A DNA stretch of 64,000 nucleotides from Lactifluus volemus (taxonomy: Eukaryota > Basidiomycota > Agaricomycetes > Russulales > Russulaceae). The position numbers were made by a program, and so were the translations under genes. Shown here in pieces: positions 37,317 through 48,974 of the stretch; the first letter of the stretch is position 1, and each line of letters begins with the position of its first letter. The stretch spans positions 31,954 to 95,953 of the forward strand of contig WTXI01000141.1 in assembly GCA_022376515.1 (NCBI GenBank), read 5' to 3'. The notes under the pieces are model-generated. The model had not been told where the DNA came from and ran no database searches. It saw nothing but the letters and a program-made list of their open reading frames with translations.

Positions 37317-38049
37317 CTAGAGTCGGTACACTATGTATTTTTGCCATCCCAGTATTCATTGGCAGAGGTAACACCAGTGAATCTCTGATTATAATTCATC
37401 AGAGGTGTCGAAGTCTTTGGAAAGCCTATGGCTCATGATGAACAGTTTGAAAATAATTCGCGCTTTTAGCTTTCGAGCAGGCAAGCGGTTCCAATGAACT
37501 GCTTGTCGCACCGTTGTCCTTGTCATACGTACTGTAGCGGGCGGGTGCAGTGCGACTACATAGTCACCAACTGCGCTGTCGTTTTCGAAGCTGCTAACGT
37601 AGGATTTGCTCCTGCTTGTTCTCGAATTCAGACACCTCCAATTTCTTCGTCAAGACTCAACCGTTCGGGATGAGAGAAGGCTTCTTTTGTCCTGGGGGAC
37701 TCGGAGCACGCACTGGCATATCCGCATTCACGTCCCACGTCACAGGATTAGATAACTTACATCGATCTAGCATATTTTGATGTGTTTAGTATGAGCACGG
37801 TAATTATCAGTGGCAAAGTTGAGAGCACCTGGTATCGAAGGATGTAACATGGAAAACCGGCGGTAAGGACCCTTGCCTTACCTGTACCCGTGAGCTACAA
37901 AACCCCTACGGTGTGTACCATTTATCTACCCCACTCGTTGGGGATGTGAATTTTAAAGAGCTCTGTGGGAAAGTAACGAACGTAAAATTGAAGGGCGAAC
38001 TTGAAGGCTATCAGAAGAGGCGCAAGGCCCGGACCGAGTTGACCGCTAC
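37317..38049. other. NLR4 3' flank and unique sequence
   Basis: About 100 bp of shared NLR 3' flank end near 37,418. The following 630 bp occur nowhere else in the window. The RhoGEF CNH fragment found at the equivalent place after NLR1 is absent. No convincing ORF, tRNA or terminal repeats are seen. It may be the 5' region of the SDA1 copy that follows. Confidence 0.45.
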
Positions 38050-40375
38050 TCGTTAGGAACGGCCATGTCACGCGTCGAACCTCCCTCAGCTTCAGAATCT
38101 GATTATCTCCTACAGGGAAGAGTTCTTGCAGAGACGGAGTCATTATAACACTATACGTCAGATATTTCGGATCAATCCTGACGAACAGACGTCACACTTT
38201 TGAGAGCTGGTCACATTCATCTCGCAGGTGAGAGAGTTGTGAATATATGCAAAAAGCTAATTCGCCGAATTCTTTATCAGGTCGCACAATTCTATCCTAC
38301 AGTGACTTCCGAATTTCCTTCCCATCTATCCTCTCTGCTCCTGGAGAGCTATGGATCACTTCCTCCGATATCCGTCACAGCCTCATACAGAACCTGGTCA
38401 TGCTCAAGAACAAAGGCGTCGTCACATCCTTTGAGTACTAAGATTCACACCCTCTCTCTTATTAATAAAAAGACCTCTGATCATGAGTTGCCCAGTCTCC
38501 TCAAAATGTTATTGCCGCTCCTCCCTAGAACTACATCCTCTTCTTTGGGCGCGGGCATCCGTAAAACGATTCTCACAGACATAAAGACGGCCAATCTACG
38601 GGCGAAAAACCACAAGCTACGGAGCAGCCCGAACACAAGTGGTGAGGGTTTGTCGAATAACGGATATGAAGCCATGTGGGCCGTTGTGATGACCAAAGAA
38701 CTTTGAAAGAAAGGCGTTTGGTCGGTTCCTCTAGCGCCCGTTTGCCAACTACGATTGACGCAATATAGGGACGATGCCAAATCCGTCGCAATTGTCGCAT
38801 TGGAATGCTTTCATCCTATCACCAAAGTCCAAAGTGCATCTTTCCACTTCTTCGTCGGCAGCGACGAAGAGTCTGAGGATAGTGAGGACGGGAGCGACGT
38901 CAACGTATGTTCCAGTTTGTTGACAGCCTGAGGGTCTCACCTCACTTGGACTCTGGCAGACCGTCAACATCAAATCGCTCGAGCATAAACGTGAGGTGAA
39001 GAAAAATACGCGCAGCGGTGACAAGAAGATACGGAAAGTGTTAAAGACAGCGAGCAAAGTTCGTCTAAGGCTACTTCTGATTATTTGTTATCTGCTGAGA
39101 CTTGTTCACAGCAACGAAAACGCAAAGACGCGGGAAAAACCCCAAATTTTCCTGCCATCCAACTGCTGCACGATCCACAAACGTTTGGCGAAAGGCTCTA
39201 CGATCTGTTGCAGAAATACGATGCTCGCTTTTCGCTCGATCACAAAATCCTCATCATGCAGCTCCTGAATCGCGTCACCTCATCGCACTAGCTGACCATC
39301 CTTGGTTTTTATAAATACAATTCCAAGTATCTCACGCACCACCAGCTACGTGCCCCGGCTATTCTCGCGTCACTTGCCCAGTCTCCGCAAGACCTTACGC
39401 CCACTGACGCTCTCGTTCCTCGTTCGTAAATTATCTCATTAATTTGTGCATCCCGGAGTTGGCTCGGAGGTTGTTGCCGCGGGTCTGAACGCGATCGGCT
39501 GCTAGAAGAGCAGTGATAAAGGCGTGGTGGGTGCTGCACGTGGGCTACTGCAGCTGTACTCTGAGGTCAACCCTGGCATGCTAAAACGTCGGGAGCGGGG
39601 AAAGATGGCAAGTATGGGGATGGCCCAAAGCAGACAGCCTACTCCGTTTGGATATGTCGAAATTCCCGCCGTGGACATTTGAAGGCCTTACGGTACGTAT
39701 TTCTCCTACTTCGTCTTGAATAATGGTGGACTATATTACTCTGTAGCTCCTCGAGGATCATCTCAAGACGGTACATGGGGAACACGACGAGTAAAACCCG
39801 ACTTGCAGACAACGACAGCCCATCACCTGTCGAAGTGAACGGGACCTCGGCATCAGCAACAACAAAGGTACTATTATGCGCAATCTCTACACGTTCACGA
39901 CTTGATATATGTTTCTACACTGGTAGATCCTTACCCCAGCTGATTTCGCATTAATTTCCGACTTGCGAATATAGGCCGCCACCCAAGCGGTCGAAAACGG
40001 GGGTGGTCCTGCTGCGAAACGCAAACTGGCTTCTCTCTCGGCCGTGAAAAAGGCGGCTTGGTCCGGCGCGGACGACAAATCAGCCTTCGTCGTCTCCGAG
40101 GGTGATATTCTCGGCCCGCGCAAGAAGGCCAAGGCTGACTACGAGGATCGGATCGGATCGATAGCGCGAGGTCGCGAGGGCAGAGAAAAGTTTGGTTCGC
40201 TGAAAGGAAAGCGGAAGGAGACAGCGAGCAGCTCGACGAATCGCGAGAAGGCGTACAACAAGCCGATAATGATGATCTTGGGTAGTAAAGGGTCAGAGGG
40301 AAGAAACAGTCGTTGAGGGAGAAGCAGAAGCGGTTGCGCGCGCACATTGAGAGGGAAAATAAGGGTCACGATTAG
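38050..40375 (+). pseudogene. SDA1: SDA1 pseudogene, nearly full length, spacer A'
   Basis: Pieces in family order: NLPQLQNL and YREEFLQ (near 38,080-38,140); VAQFYPTVTSEFPSHLSSLL (38,280-38,340); IRKTILTDIKTANLR (about 38,560); AMWAVVMTKEL (about 38,680); an acidic linker; KYDARFSLDHKILIMQLLNR (39,215-39,280); the LTHHQLRAPAILASLAQS region; and the lysine-rich C-terminus open over 40,044-40,316 (DDKSAFVVSEGDILGPRKKA). Parent introns are retained (for example GTGAGA..CAG at 38,228-38,280 and GTACGT near 39,692). Lesions include TGA for the expected arginine codon near 38,199, a missing segment after LIIS, a stop in HLIA-type sequence near 39,290, and the same internal deletion after GLNAI as in spacer A. 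It is not functional. Confidence 0.82.
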
Positions 40376-40451
40376 CTAGGTGAGGATGTTACAGTATCTC
40401 ACTGTGCTACCATGGCATGGGGTGTTATTTTCGGTATTACGAGCAACATTT

Positions 40452-40461
40452 GTCACGTGAC
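40452..40461. promoter_or_regulatory. GTCACGTGAC palindrome, spacer A'
   Basis: Perfect palindrome in the flank copied together with the RhoGEF tail that follows SDA1, matching 6,860-6,869. Role unknown. Confidence 0.4.
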
Positions 40462-40803
40462 CCAGTAGTCAGTAAGTTAGTAGATAGCTGAAGGTAGGAG
40501 AATGACCTGGCACGGGCATCATCGTTTCCTACTAGATTGTCCCAGTGACGGTTTGCGCATGCAACATCAACACGGACTTCTTGATGGGGTCAATTTACCC
40601 CAGTTTTATTTCGTCCACAATCCAGCCTGAGGTGGTACTTTCTTGGCATACATATATGAACGGGAAAGCCGAAAATCAAGTTTACACCATAATGACAGCA
40701 ACTACGAATTCGTTGGAGGGTCGAGGGGGTAGGGGGTGGAGAAGGATAAAAGCAGAGAGTGGGTATGTATGGCAGGCGCCTATCTGTCTGTTCGGTTCGT
40801 GAT

Positions 40804-41082
40804 TCATGGTGAGCCATTCAAGGTAGGGAATGAACGACAAGTGGTGTTTTCGCATGTCAGATTCTCAGGGAGAAAGAGTGGTACTGTCAGGACCAACTCG
40901 AAGATGCTGTCTCACACACCTTCGTTCAGGTCCGCCTGAACCGACTGGCATGACGCTGTGCATACGCGCCTCTTGGGATGTTGCCTCTTCCCCTGGAATA
41001 AAACGGTAAACTCGTCCAGTGTCAACATGTCGCACTGGGATAAAAGCGCAAGTCAAAGGTGAGGATATATGGAGGGTACCAC
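40804..41082 (-). pseudogene. RhoGEF C-terminal tail fragment, spacer A'
   Basis: This is the copy of 7,231-7,507. It keeps the RhoGEF stop (40,804-40,806) and a VRHVDTGRV segment on the minus strand, with the same internal deletion of about 110 bp. Frame is broken, so it is a duplicate of an already broken piece. Confidence 0.7.
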
Positions 41083-42896
41083 GATTCCATCCTACCTTCC
41101 TTCCTACTAGTAGTGCCGCCACTGTGCCCATGGACGTGAACACCCTCTCTCACAGATTGTCATTTCCCAGGCCATCTCATACTTATCTGTTCTAATGAGT
41201 TCTTACCCTCCCGTGCTAGAGGCCTTGTGGAGAACCTGCCAAGCTCTTCAGGATTCATAATCCCTAGGCGTGAGTGCTAGGCTTGACCAGTTGAAACACG
41301 TCCTTAGCAACTACGACCGAGGAAACAGTATGACGTTTGCCTAGCCATCGAAAGGGGTTGATGGCTGCCTGGTTCGAGAGGCGACATAAAAGCAAAAGCG
41401 ATACTTTAGGGCGGAGGAGTTGTGCGTTGCGCACCACAACCAACTCCGCGCACGACGAAAATACCGGGCTATCTACATACTTGATGACTTCCATAAAGCG
41501 CACGATGTCGAATCCCTTCGGAAGGATATCTCGGCAGATTGATGGAAACCGGCTGAGTGCTAAAAGTCCCAGCAACTCCCAGGTAGCGGCATTATGTGAC
41601 GCGACGCTGATACTCCGGGGGTGTCAGGATGGGACCAGTCTGGATCCGTGAACAAAAAATTCTGACATGAGAAAATGACTTTAAAAATAGCTTCAGATGA
41701 GCTAGATCATGTTCTGAAGCCAGTGTGGCAGAGTGATAGCATGCACGGATGCACGGCGATTTGGATCTTTCGAGTTGGGTTGGTTCGCTTAGTCATTACT
41801 CGAACCTCGCCCTTGCCCATCCTCGCTCTCGGTTTTCCTCAATGCGATATCACAGCCACTGAGGTTCAGTGCCATAAACACGGTTGTGGGCATCACTTCC
41901 TTCAAGATCAGGAGGCACGAGTAGGGAATGTCCACGAAGGCTGGGATAGCCCACCTGGTGCCCACGCCTGTCCCCATCCCCATCCCACCCCCGCCTATGC
42001 CCGCCTGCACTGACTCATCCGTGTGTCCGTGTCTACATTTATGTCCACCACCCTGCTGTTGACACCCGCCTTTCGCAACTTGTCCATCCCCGGGCCTGCC
42101 CGCCTGCTAACACCTGTGTGCCAGCACCCGTCCATGCTCCGACAGCGACATGAATCAGCCATTGGAGCGTGCAAACCCGTATCACCTTCAAGTGTCACCA
42201 CTAGCAGTCGTATCTCACGTGAAACACCGCCCGGGCGGCACACACACACCATCACGAACTCTGAACGGTTCCGACCAATGCTCGCTTACGGTGCTCAAAC
42301 CTCATGTTGCTCGCTCCATGCATGACATTAGGAACAAGGAATGCAACAACACCACGAGGTCAGCAATGATGGGTCAGGGTCGGAGGACGAAAGGAAGAAA
42401 AGGGGCGAGGATAAGTATGAAAGGGAAAACGCGGCGCTTCAAAGGTATCAGTCACCCAGACCTCGAAAACGAGCTAATCGAAGACCTTAGGAGTGTCGAT
42501 CGGAGAGCGAACAAGACAGCTTTGGGTAAATAGGGAGTATTCCGGTTTATGGAATACGGGGCAGATCCACCCAAGAAGCACCGGTGCTGGCACCGACTTG
42601 TCTCCGAATTCCAGTTTAAGGAATGTCAACACTAGAAATGGCACGTGCATAATAGAAGTGTTGCACACTCGAGATTATGATATGACCCATGGCGGGGATA
42701 GTCTAGAGCGGAGGTGCGACTGCTATCACAACCACGACAATGTTCATCTCTGAGCGTCATCCAAGGCCATCACGTGCTGAGTCTGCGTGCCGGGTCGCTG
42801 CCACGCCAAACGTGATTTGGAACGCGTTCCAATGAGGAGGTACCTTGTCAACATGCGGACGGCACCTTGTTGCCTCAACCTCTCACCTCGACTACA
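41083..42896. other. Spacer A' upstream of NLR5
   Basis: The region matches 7,508-8,496 and 9,406-10,466 without the LTR. It includes the unrecognised remnant (minus strand open 41,264-41,575), the C-rich tract (about 41,950-42,120), an empty LTR site near 42,090 and open short frames over 42,150-42,533. Compared with the other units, several hundred bases of the promoter-like part just before the NLR are missing after about 42,690, including the AT-rich TATA-like stretch. No intact gene is seen. Confidence 0.5.
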
Positions 42897-45800
42897 ATGT
42901 CTCTTGCACAACTACATTCGTATGCCAAAGTCTATGACATTCCTTCTCGCTCAATATTAATCATTACTACAGCCAAGGTCCTCAAACCTCCGAAATAGGG
43001 TACCTCAGTCACTTCCATTTAATTGTCATTTTTGCTCACATAATTTGACCAGTGCTCAGATCATCGAAACTCAACAACGACTTCTCCCTCTCGAGGTGAC
43101 TGGTACGTAGGTTGGTGATCCCACTGAGATGTGTCCTATAGTAAGCCCGTTTCCCCGTCAGTACTCAGGGCGCAAAATCTTCCTCGTCTCAAGACCGTCT
43201 TTGGGAAGAAAAGGCGGTTTTATGTCACTGTGACCCATGAGGCGAGCACATGGCAGACACGACCTGTTCGAAGCGTGGGACAGCGCGTGGAATGGAACCA
43301 GGTTCTGGACTCCTTGTACGAAATCTATACTTTTTTTAAAATTTATTTTTACAATTGAGTCTCTTGCAGTGCCATACTATCACTCTCCCGTATTACTGCA
43401 TCTCTCTATGCGAAAAGGACCTTGCGGAAAGATATCCTTGTTGGAACGCATGAGATACTCTGTGAACCTCAACATGGTTCGTCTTGTTGGGTTCTTACTC
43501 GCATTCATATGACTCAGCACGTTGTAGACCTTGATATCATTTTGAGCCATGATGGGGGTCACTCAACGGAGCCGGTCACACTCTTCTTGAAGATCACCGT
43601 CTCACCAAATGCGAGTCCCTCTCTGACTGCTCCGGTCAACACCGTGAACCACACAGCGATCGATTTGGACATCCCGCCGGTCGTTGAAGGAAATGCCGCA
43701 CCTCCTACTGTTCAAGACAACGGTGAATCCATCCAACCAGCGGTAGTCACCGCTCCTCTACTTCCTTTATCCGGGGCCAGTGACCTTCCCATTGAGAGCG
43801 GTACTTCTGTGCGACCAGCATCGGACAGCCAGACGGAGATGCCACGCATCGCTCTCCGTCGTGCTGAGGAGGCTGTGAATACGATGGAATCATGGGGCAT
43901 TGCTGTTGGGGTTGTCAAGCAGGTGATGGATGCCGTCGGTCCAATCGCATCAGTATGCCCAAAGCTACTTTGCCTCTTCGCCGAGTTAACTTTCGTTCTC
44001 CAGCTGCATCCCTACGCAAGTCTGGCATGGAGTTTGCTCTCAAAGATTCCCGAGGTGCGTCACCTTGCCTTGTCGGAGGATGCGGCACGCTCATTCTTTT
44101 TTGTCTTGTTTCTAGACTTTGTTACAGCAGGTTCAGCGTGACGACAATGTCCGATCACTATTTGAAGCCATATCCGATGGGTTTACGTTTGCAAAAGATG
44201 CGGACGCTTTGAGGAGGATCAATCCGGAGTCTCTTCAAGCGAAAATCCTTGAGGACATGCTGGAACGGGTCTCGGAAATTAGTAAATTTATTGAATCGTA
44301 TGCGAATGATGTGCGAGTCGGTACGTTATCCTGAGCCCTTTGGTTTAGTCATTATTAACACACGATCTGCAGGGAAGCGGACTTGGAAGAATATCCGTGG
44401 CCAGGTTGACGGGAAAGTCACACAGTACCGCACCATCCTGATCCGACTGCGAGACGATTTTCTTGCGCGTGCTGCTGTCACTACGGAGGTTACTGTGCTT
44501 CGAATACAGGACGATGTGAGTAACATTATCCCAAACAAGCAGGAGTTGCTGGACTCAATAGCGCGAATATAGCTTAAAGCGATGTCAAATCAAGCACTAG
44601 AAGCTGGTGCGTAATATCAATGGCCACGAGATGATGATCTGACGGAGAGCACATAGAATTCGGTTCTATAATCAGGGAGTTGCCTTATAAGGGAGGCTGG
44701 CGATTCGGTGATGAAAAGCGCTGTCTTCCTGGAACACGCGAAGATTTCTTGGATCATATCTTCAAGTGGGTCGAGAATCCCGAATCTGAACGTGCGCTCG
44801 TGCTCTTCGGCCAAGCAGGCACTGGAAAGTCCTCGATAGCACATGAAGTCGCACGCCATTTCGAGGACAAGTGTCTCGGATCTTACTTCACCTTCATTAG
44901 GAAGGAAGGATCCAAAGACGAGGCATACCAACTTTTCACAACACTTGCCTGTGATCTCTCCAATAGATATCCTGCGTTCAAATTCACTCTCGGGAGGATC
45001 CTTAAGGATCATCTATCGCTCCGTGGTACCCGAGACCGTCGTACTCTCTTTGAACGACTCATCCTCGAACCGCTCAAGGATCTACAAATCCGTGATCCAA
45101 TCCTTATCGTAATCGATGGATTGGACGAGAGTGGAGATGCGAGTGGCACCAAAGGATTACACACGTTCCTTGCTGAACATCTTCTCGACCTCCCTTCAAA
45201 ATTCCGTATTCTCATCACATCAAGGCCGGACGATGGAATCGAAGCTGCATTCGCCGATGCACTATCTGTCCACACCCTCTACATGGATGATGACAAACTT
45301 TCTGCGAAAACGGAGGACGATATTCTCGCGTACTTTCAGGATGCGCTCCGTCCGGACGCTTTCAAGGACTATGGCGTGAATCTATCAAAAGCAGCGGAGG
45401 GCCTGTTCCAGTGGGCTTCTGTTGCATGCGGATTCATAAACAACCCCCCTGATAGTTTCGGCTTCAGTGAGAAAAAGGTCGTACAGCGCTTGTTGGGACA
45501 CTCTCGAGATCGGGATGGACAAGATCCGTTGGAACAGTTATACGAAGAAGTTCTCGAGGGATATTTCAGATCGCCTGCATCACAGATGTTATTTCGATCC
45601 GTGATGGGACAAATTTTTGCTGCGATCGAGCCCCTCACCACCAGTTCCCTGATTGCCCTGCGTCGACATGCACCCAAAGATGATCTCGAGGATCTTGACC
45701 CCGAAGATTCAGATCAGGTTCTCAAAATGCTCGGTCATCTTGGCTCGGTGCTGAGCAATGTCACTTCATCCGATAGAATGCGACCGATCGTTCCTCTCCA

Positions 45801-48536
45801 TACTTCATTCCGTGACTTTCTAGCAGATGAGAAGAGTGGGGTATTTCATGTCGACTTTGGCAAGGCGCACCGTCGGTTGGCATATTCCTGTCTTGGTTTA
45901 ATGCTGGATAACCTCAAGTTCAACATTTGTAAACTCGACTCGTCATATCTCGCGAACAAGGATGTCCCAGATTTGGAATCTCGAATTTCCGAGCACATTC
46001 CGTCGGCTCTATCGTATGCCTGCATCTTTTGGGACGACCATTTAGACCACCTCGCTTTCGAACGAGATCTCTTCATAAAGTTGCAATCCCTGTTCGAGAC
46101 AAAGTTTTTGTTCTGGCTAGAAGTGCTTAGCATGAAGAACAGTGTGGGCCTTGCATCGCCAGCAATGGCATCTCTGAAGATGTGGCTGCAGCAGAAGGTG
46201 GGTACATCCTATAATTATAAGTGGCATATAGTGACTATTGTATACAATCACAACAGCCCCAAATAGACATGGAGAATCTCCTGGCATTGGTGAATGACGC
46301 GTTCGCATTTGTTCGGTATTTCGGGATGTCAATAGCAAGAAGCGCTCCGCATATATATATATCTGCTCTACCTTTCGCACCATCCTCTTCCCGCATTATC
46401 AAGCATTACCTTCACTTATTCCCCCACGCATTGTCTTTGGATCGCGGGCAATTGTCTCATTGGCCAGCATTGGAAATGGTGATTCAAGCCCATGACGAGC
46501 CGATCGAGTCCGTTGCATTCTCGCCAAATGGGCAGCGGATAGCCTCAGGCTCGCGAGACCGCACGATTCGGGTGTGGGATGCCACGACGGGAGAGGTTGT
46601 AGTGGGCCCGTTTGCCAAGCACACCGATATGGTCCTTTCTGTTGGATTCTCGCCGGACGGTCAGCGGATTGTCTCGGCCTCGGCAGATGACACGATTCGT
46701 GTGTGGGATGCCGCAACAGGAGATGTCGTAGCTGGACCGTTCATTGGACATAGTAATGGGGTCATATCTGTTGCGTTCTCGCCAGACGGGCAGCGCATCG
46801 CGTCTGCCTCGTACGATCGCACGATCCGGATATGTAATGCTGCAACGGGAGAGATTGTAGCAGGCCCATTCACTGGACACACCGCTCAGATCAACTCTGT
46901 TGTATTCTCGCCGGACGGGAAGCGCATTGCCTCGGGATCGGATGATCGCACGATTCGACTGTGGGATTCTGCAGTAGGAGGGATTGTAGCGGGCCCATTT
47001 ACTGGACACACTGAACCAGTCCGCTCTGTTGCATTTTCACCAGACGGGGAGCGCATTGTCTCGGCCTCGTTCGATCACACAATTCGTGTGTGGAATTCAG
47101 CAACGGGAGAAGTCATGGCGGGCCCGTTTAGTGGACACGCTGCTAAAGTTTGTTCTGTTGCATTCTCACCTGATGGGCGGCGTATCGCCTCCGCCTCGGC
47201 CGATCGCACAATTCGTGTGTGGGATGCTGCAACAGGAGATGTCATTGCAGGCCCGTTTACTGGTCACGCAGATTCAGTCCTTTCCATTGCGTTCTCACCG
47301 GACGGACAGCGCATCGCCTCGGCCTCGTTCGATCGCACGATTCGTGTGTGGGACTCCACAACAAGAGAGGCCGTAGCAGGTCCGTTTACTGGACATTCCC
47401 ACTCGGTCTTTTCTATTGCGCTCTCGCCGGACGGGCAGCGTATTGCCTCGGCCTCAGCAGATCACAGGATTTGTATTTGGGATGCCACAACAGGAGAGGT
47501 CACAGCGGGCCCGTTTACTGGACACACCAGTTGGGTTACTGGTGTTTCATTCTCACCAGACGGGCAGAGAATAGCTTCGGCCTCGGACGACTGCACGATT
47601 CGTGTGTGGGATGCAGCAACGGGAGAGCTCGTAGTGGACCCGTTTACAGGACAAAATGATCGGCTCATGTCAGTTGTATTCTCACCAGACGGGCAGCGCA
47701 TCGCTTCGAGTTCAATAGATCGCACGATTCGCGTGTGGGATGCTGCAACAGGAATGGTTGTAGCGGGCCCATTTACTGGACACGTCGATTGTGTCTACTC
47801 GGTTGTATTCTCATCAGATGGGCAACGCATTGCTTCAGCTTCCTTCGATCGCACGATCCGTGTGTGGGATGCAGAAACAGGAGAGGTTGTAGCAGGGCCG
47901 TTTATTGGGCACAGAGACAAGGTCTTCTCTGTTGCATTCTCGCCGAACGGGGAGCGCATTGCTTCAGCCTCAGTGGATCGCACGATTCGTGTGTGGGATG
48001 CCGCAACAGGAATGCTTGTAGGCGCCTCATTTACCGGACATACGAGTGAGATCAACTCCGTTGCATTCTCACCAGATGGGCAGTACATTGCCTCTGGCTC
48101 TGAAGATCGTACGATTCGCGTGTGGGATGCAACAACAGGAGATATCGTGGCTGGTCCATTTACTGGACACACCGATGGAGTCGAATCTATTGCATTCTTG
48201 CCGGATGGACAACGGATCGCCTCGGCCTCAACAGATTGCACGATTCGCATGTGGCATGTCGGAACCCTGTGTACCGCCTCGGCCTCGCGAAGTCGCGCGA
48301 TTCATCCGGACAAGCGCAGAACTGAAGACATTGACAAGTTCCCGGTCAATAATGACGGTTGGGTGTGTGGGGAGAATGGAGAGCTTCTTTTATGGATTCC
48401 CCAGATTCACCGGCCATTTTTCAATAGGTCTAACACTGTCTGGATTGCAGGCAGAAATTATTCCCAGCTTGATTTCTCAAACTTTGTACATGGATCGGAT
48501 TGGGCTACGGTACATGTTCCTAGTTCATCTAGCTAG
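42897..48536 (+). CDS. NLR5: intact C2-helical-NACHT-WD40 STAND protein
   Basis: Modelled exons: 42897-42929, 42973-42999, 43060-43102, 43162-43315, 43370-43476, 43528-44054, 44116-44320, 44373-44515, 44573-44606, 44657-46197 and 46257-48536. All junctions are GT..AG and every phase closes, giving about 1,697 residues. Domains: C2-like about 30-145 (LEVTVLRAQNLPRL, VEWNQVLDS, KDILVGTHEI); helical region about 190-410 that may be a HeLo- or MLKL-like effector segment (inference); NACHT with Walker A GQAGTGKSS about 475, Walker B LIVIDGLDES about 573 and SRPDD about 607; fourteen WD40 repeats about 1016-1607; a tail of 90. In repeat 3 the WD tryptophan is cysteine (TIRICNA). Fungal NWD proteins act in non-self recognition and cell death. 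The first three exons are the least certain. Confidence 0.85.
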
Positions 48537-48693
48537 AGTCGGTACACTATGTATGTATGGCATCCCAGAATTCATCGGCAGAGATAGCACCAGTGAATCT
48601 GTGATTATAATTCATCAGGGGTGTGTCGAAGTCTTTTGAGTCTTGGGAAGATGTTCGTGTTATCGTTCTTCGTTGAATCTTCGAGCAATATCA

Positions 48694-48703
48694 GTCACGT
48701 GAC
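48694..48703. promoter_or_regulatory. GTCACGTGAC palindrome between NLR5 and RhoGEF
   Basis: Perfect CACGTG-core palindrome in the 438-bp gap between two convergent stop codons. This is the version next to intact genes and probably the ancestral one. Its position between gene ends is unusual for a promoter element. Confidence 0.45.
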
Positions 48704-48974
48704 CCAAATCAGTTGGGCCGAGGTGGCTGGCCCCCAGATTGTCCCAGGTGACGGTTTGCACATCTACACGGACTTCTTGGTGGAGTCAATTTCCCCAATT
48801 TGATTCCATCCACAATCCAGGCACACACACCCGTACTTTCTTGACATACATATATCAACAGAGGGGCCGCGAATCAAGTACATATCATAATGAGAGCAAC
48901 GAACAGTTCGTTTAAGGGTGGGGGGAAAGGAGGGGCTGTACAGTAGGCGCTTGTCTGTCTGTTCGGTTCGCGAG

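Noticed and set aside
37418..38049. Mobile element in the unique sequence after NLR4
   Set aside because: No terminal repeats, target duplication or transposase coding could be seen. Its absence elsewhere in the window is better explained by loss from other units or by SDA1 5' flank.
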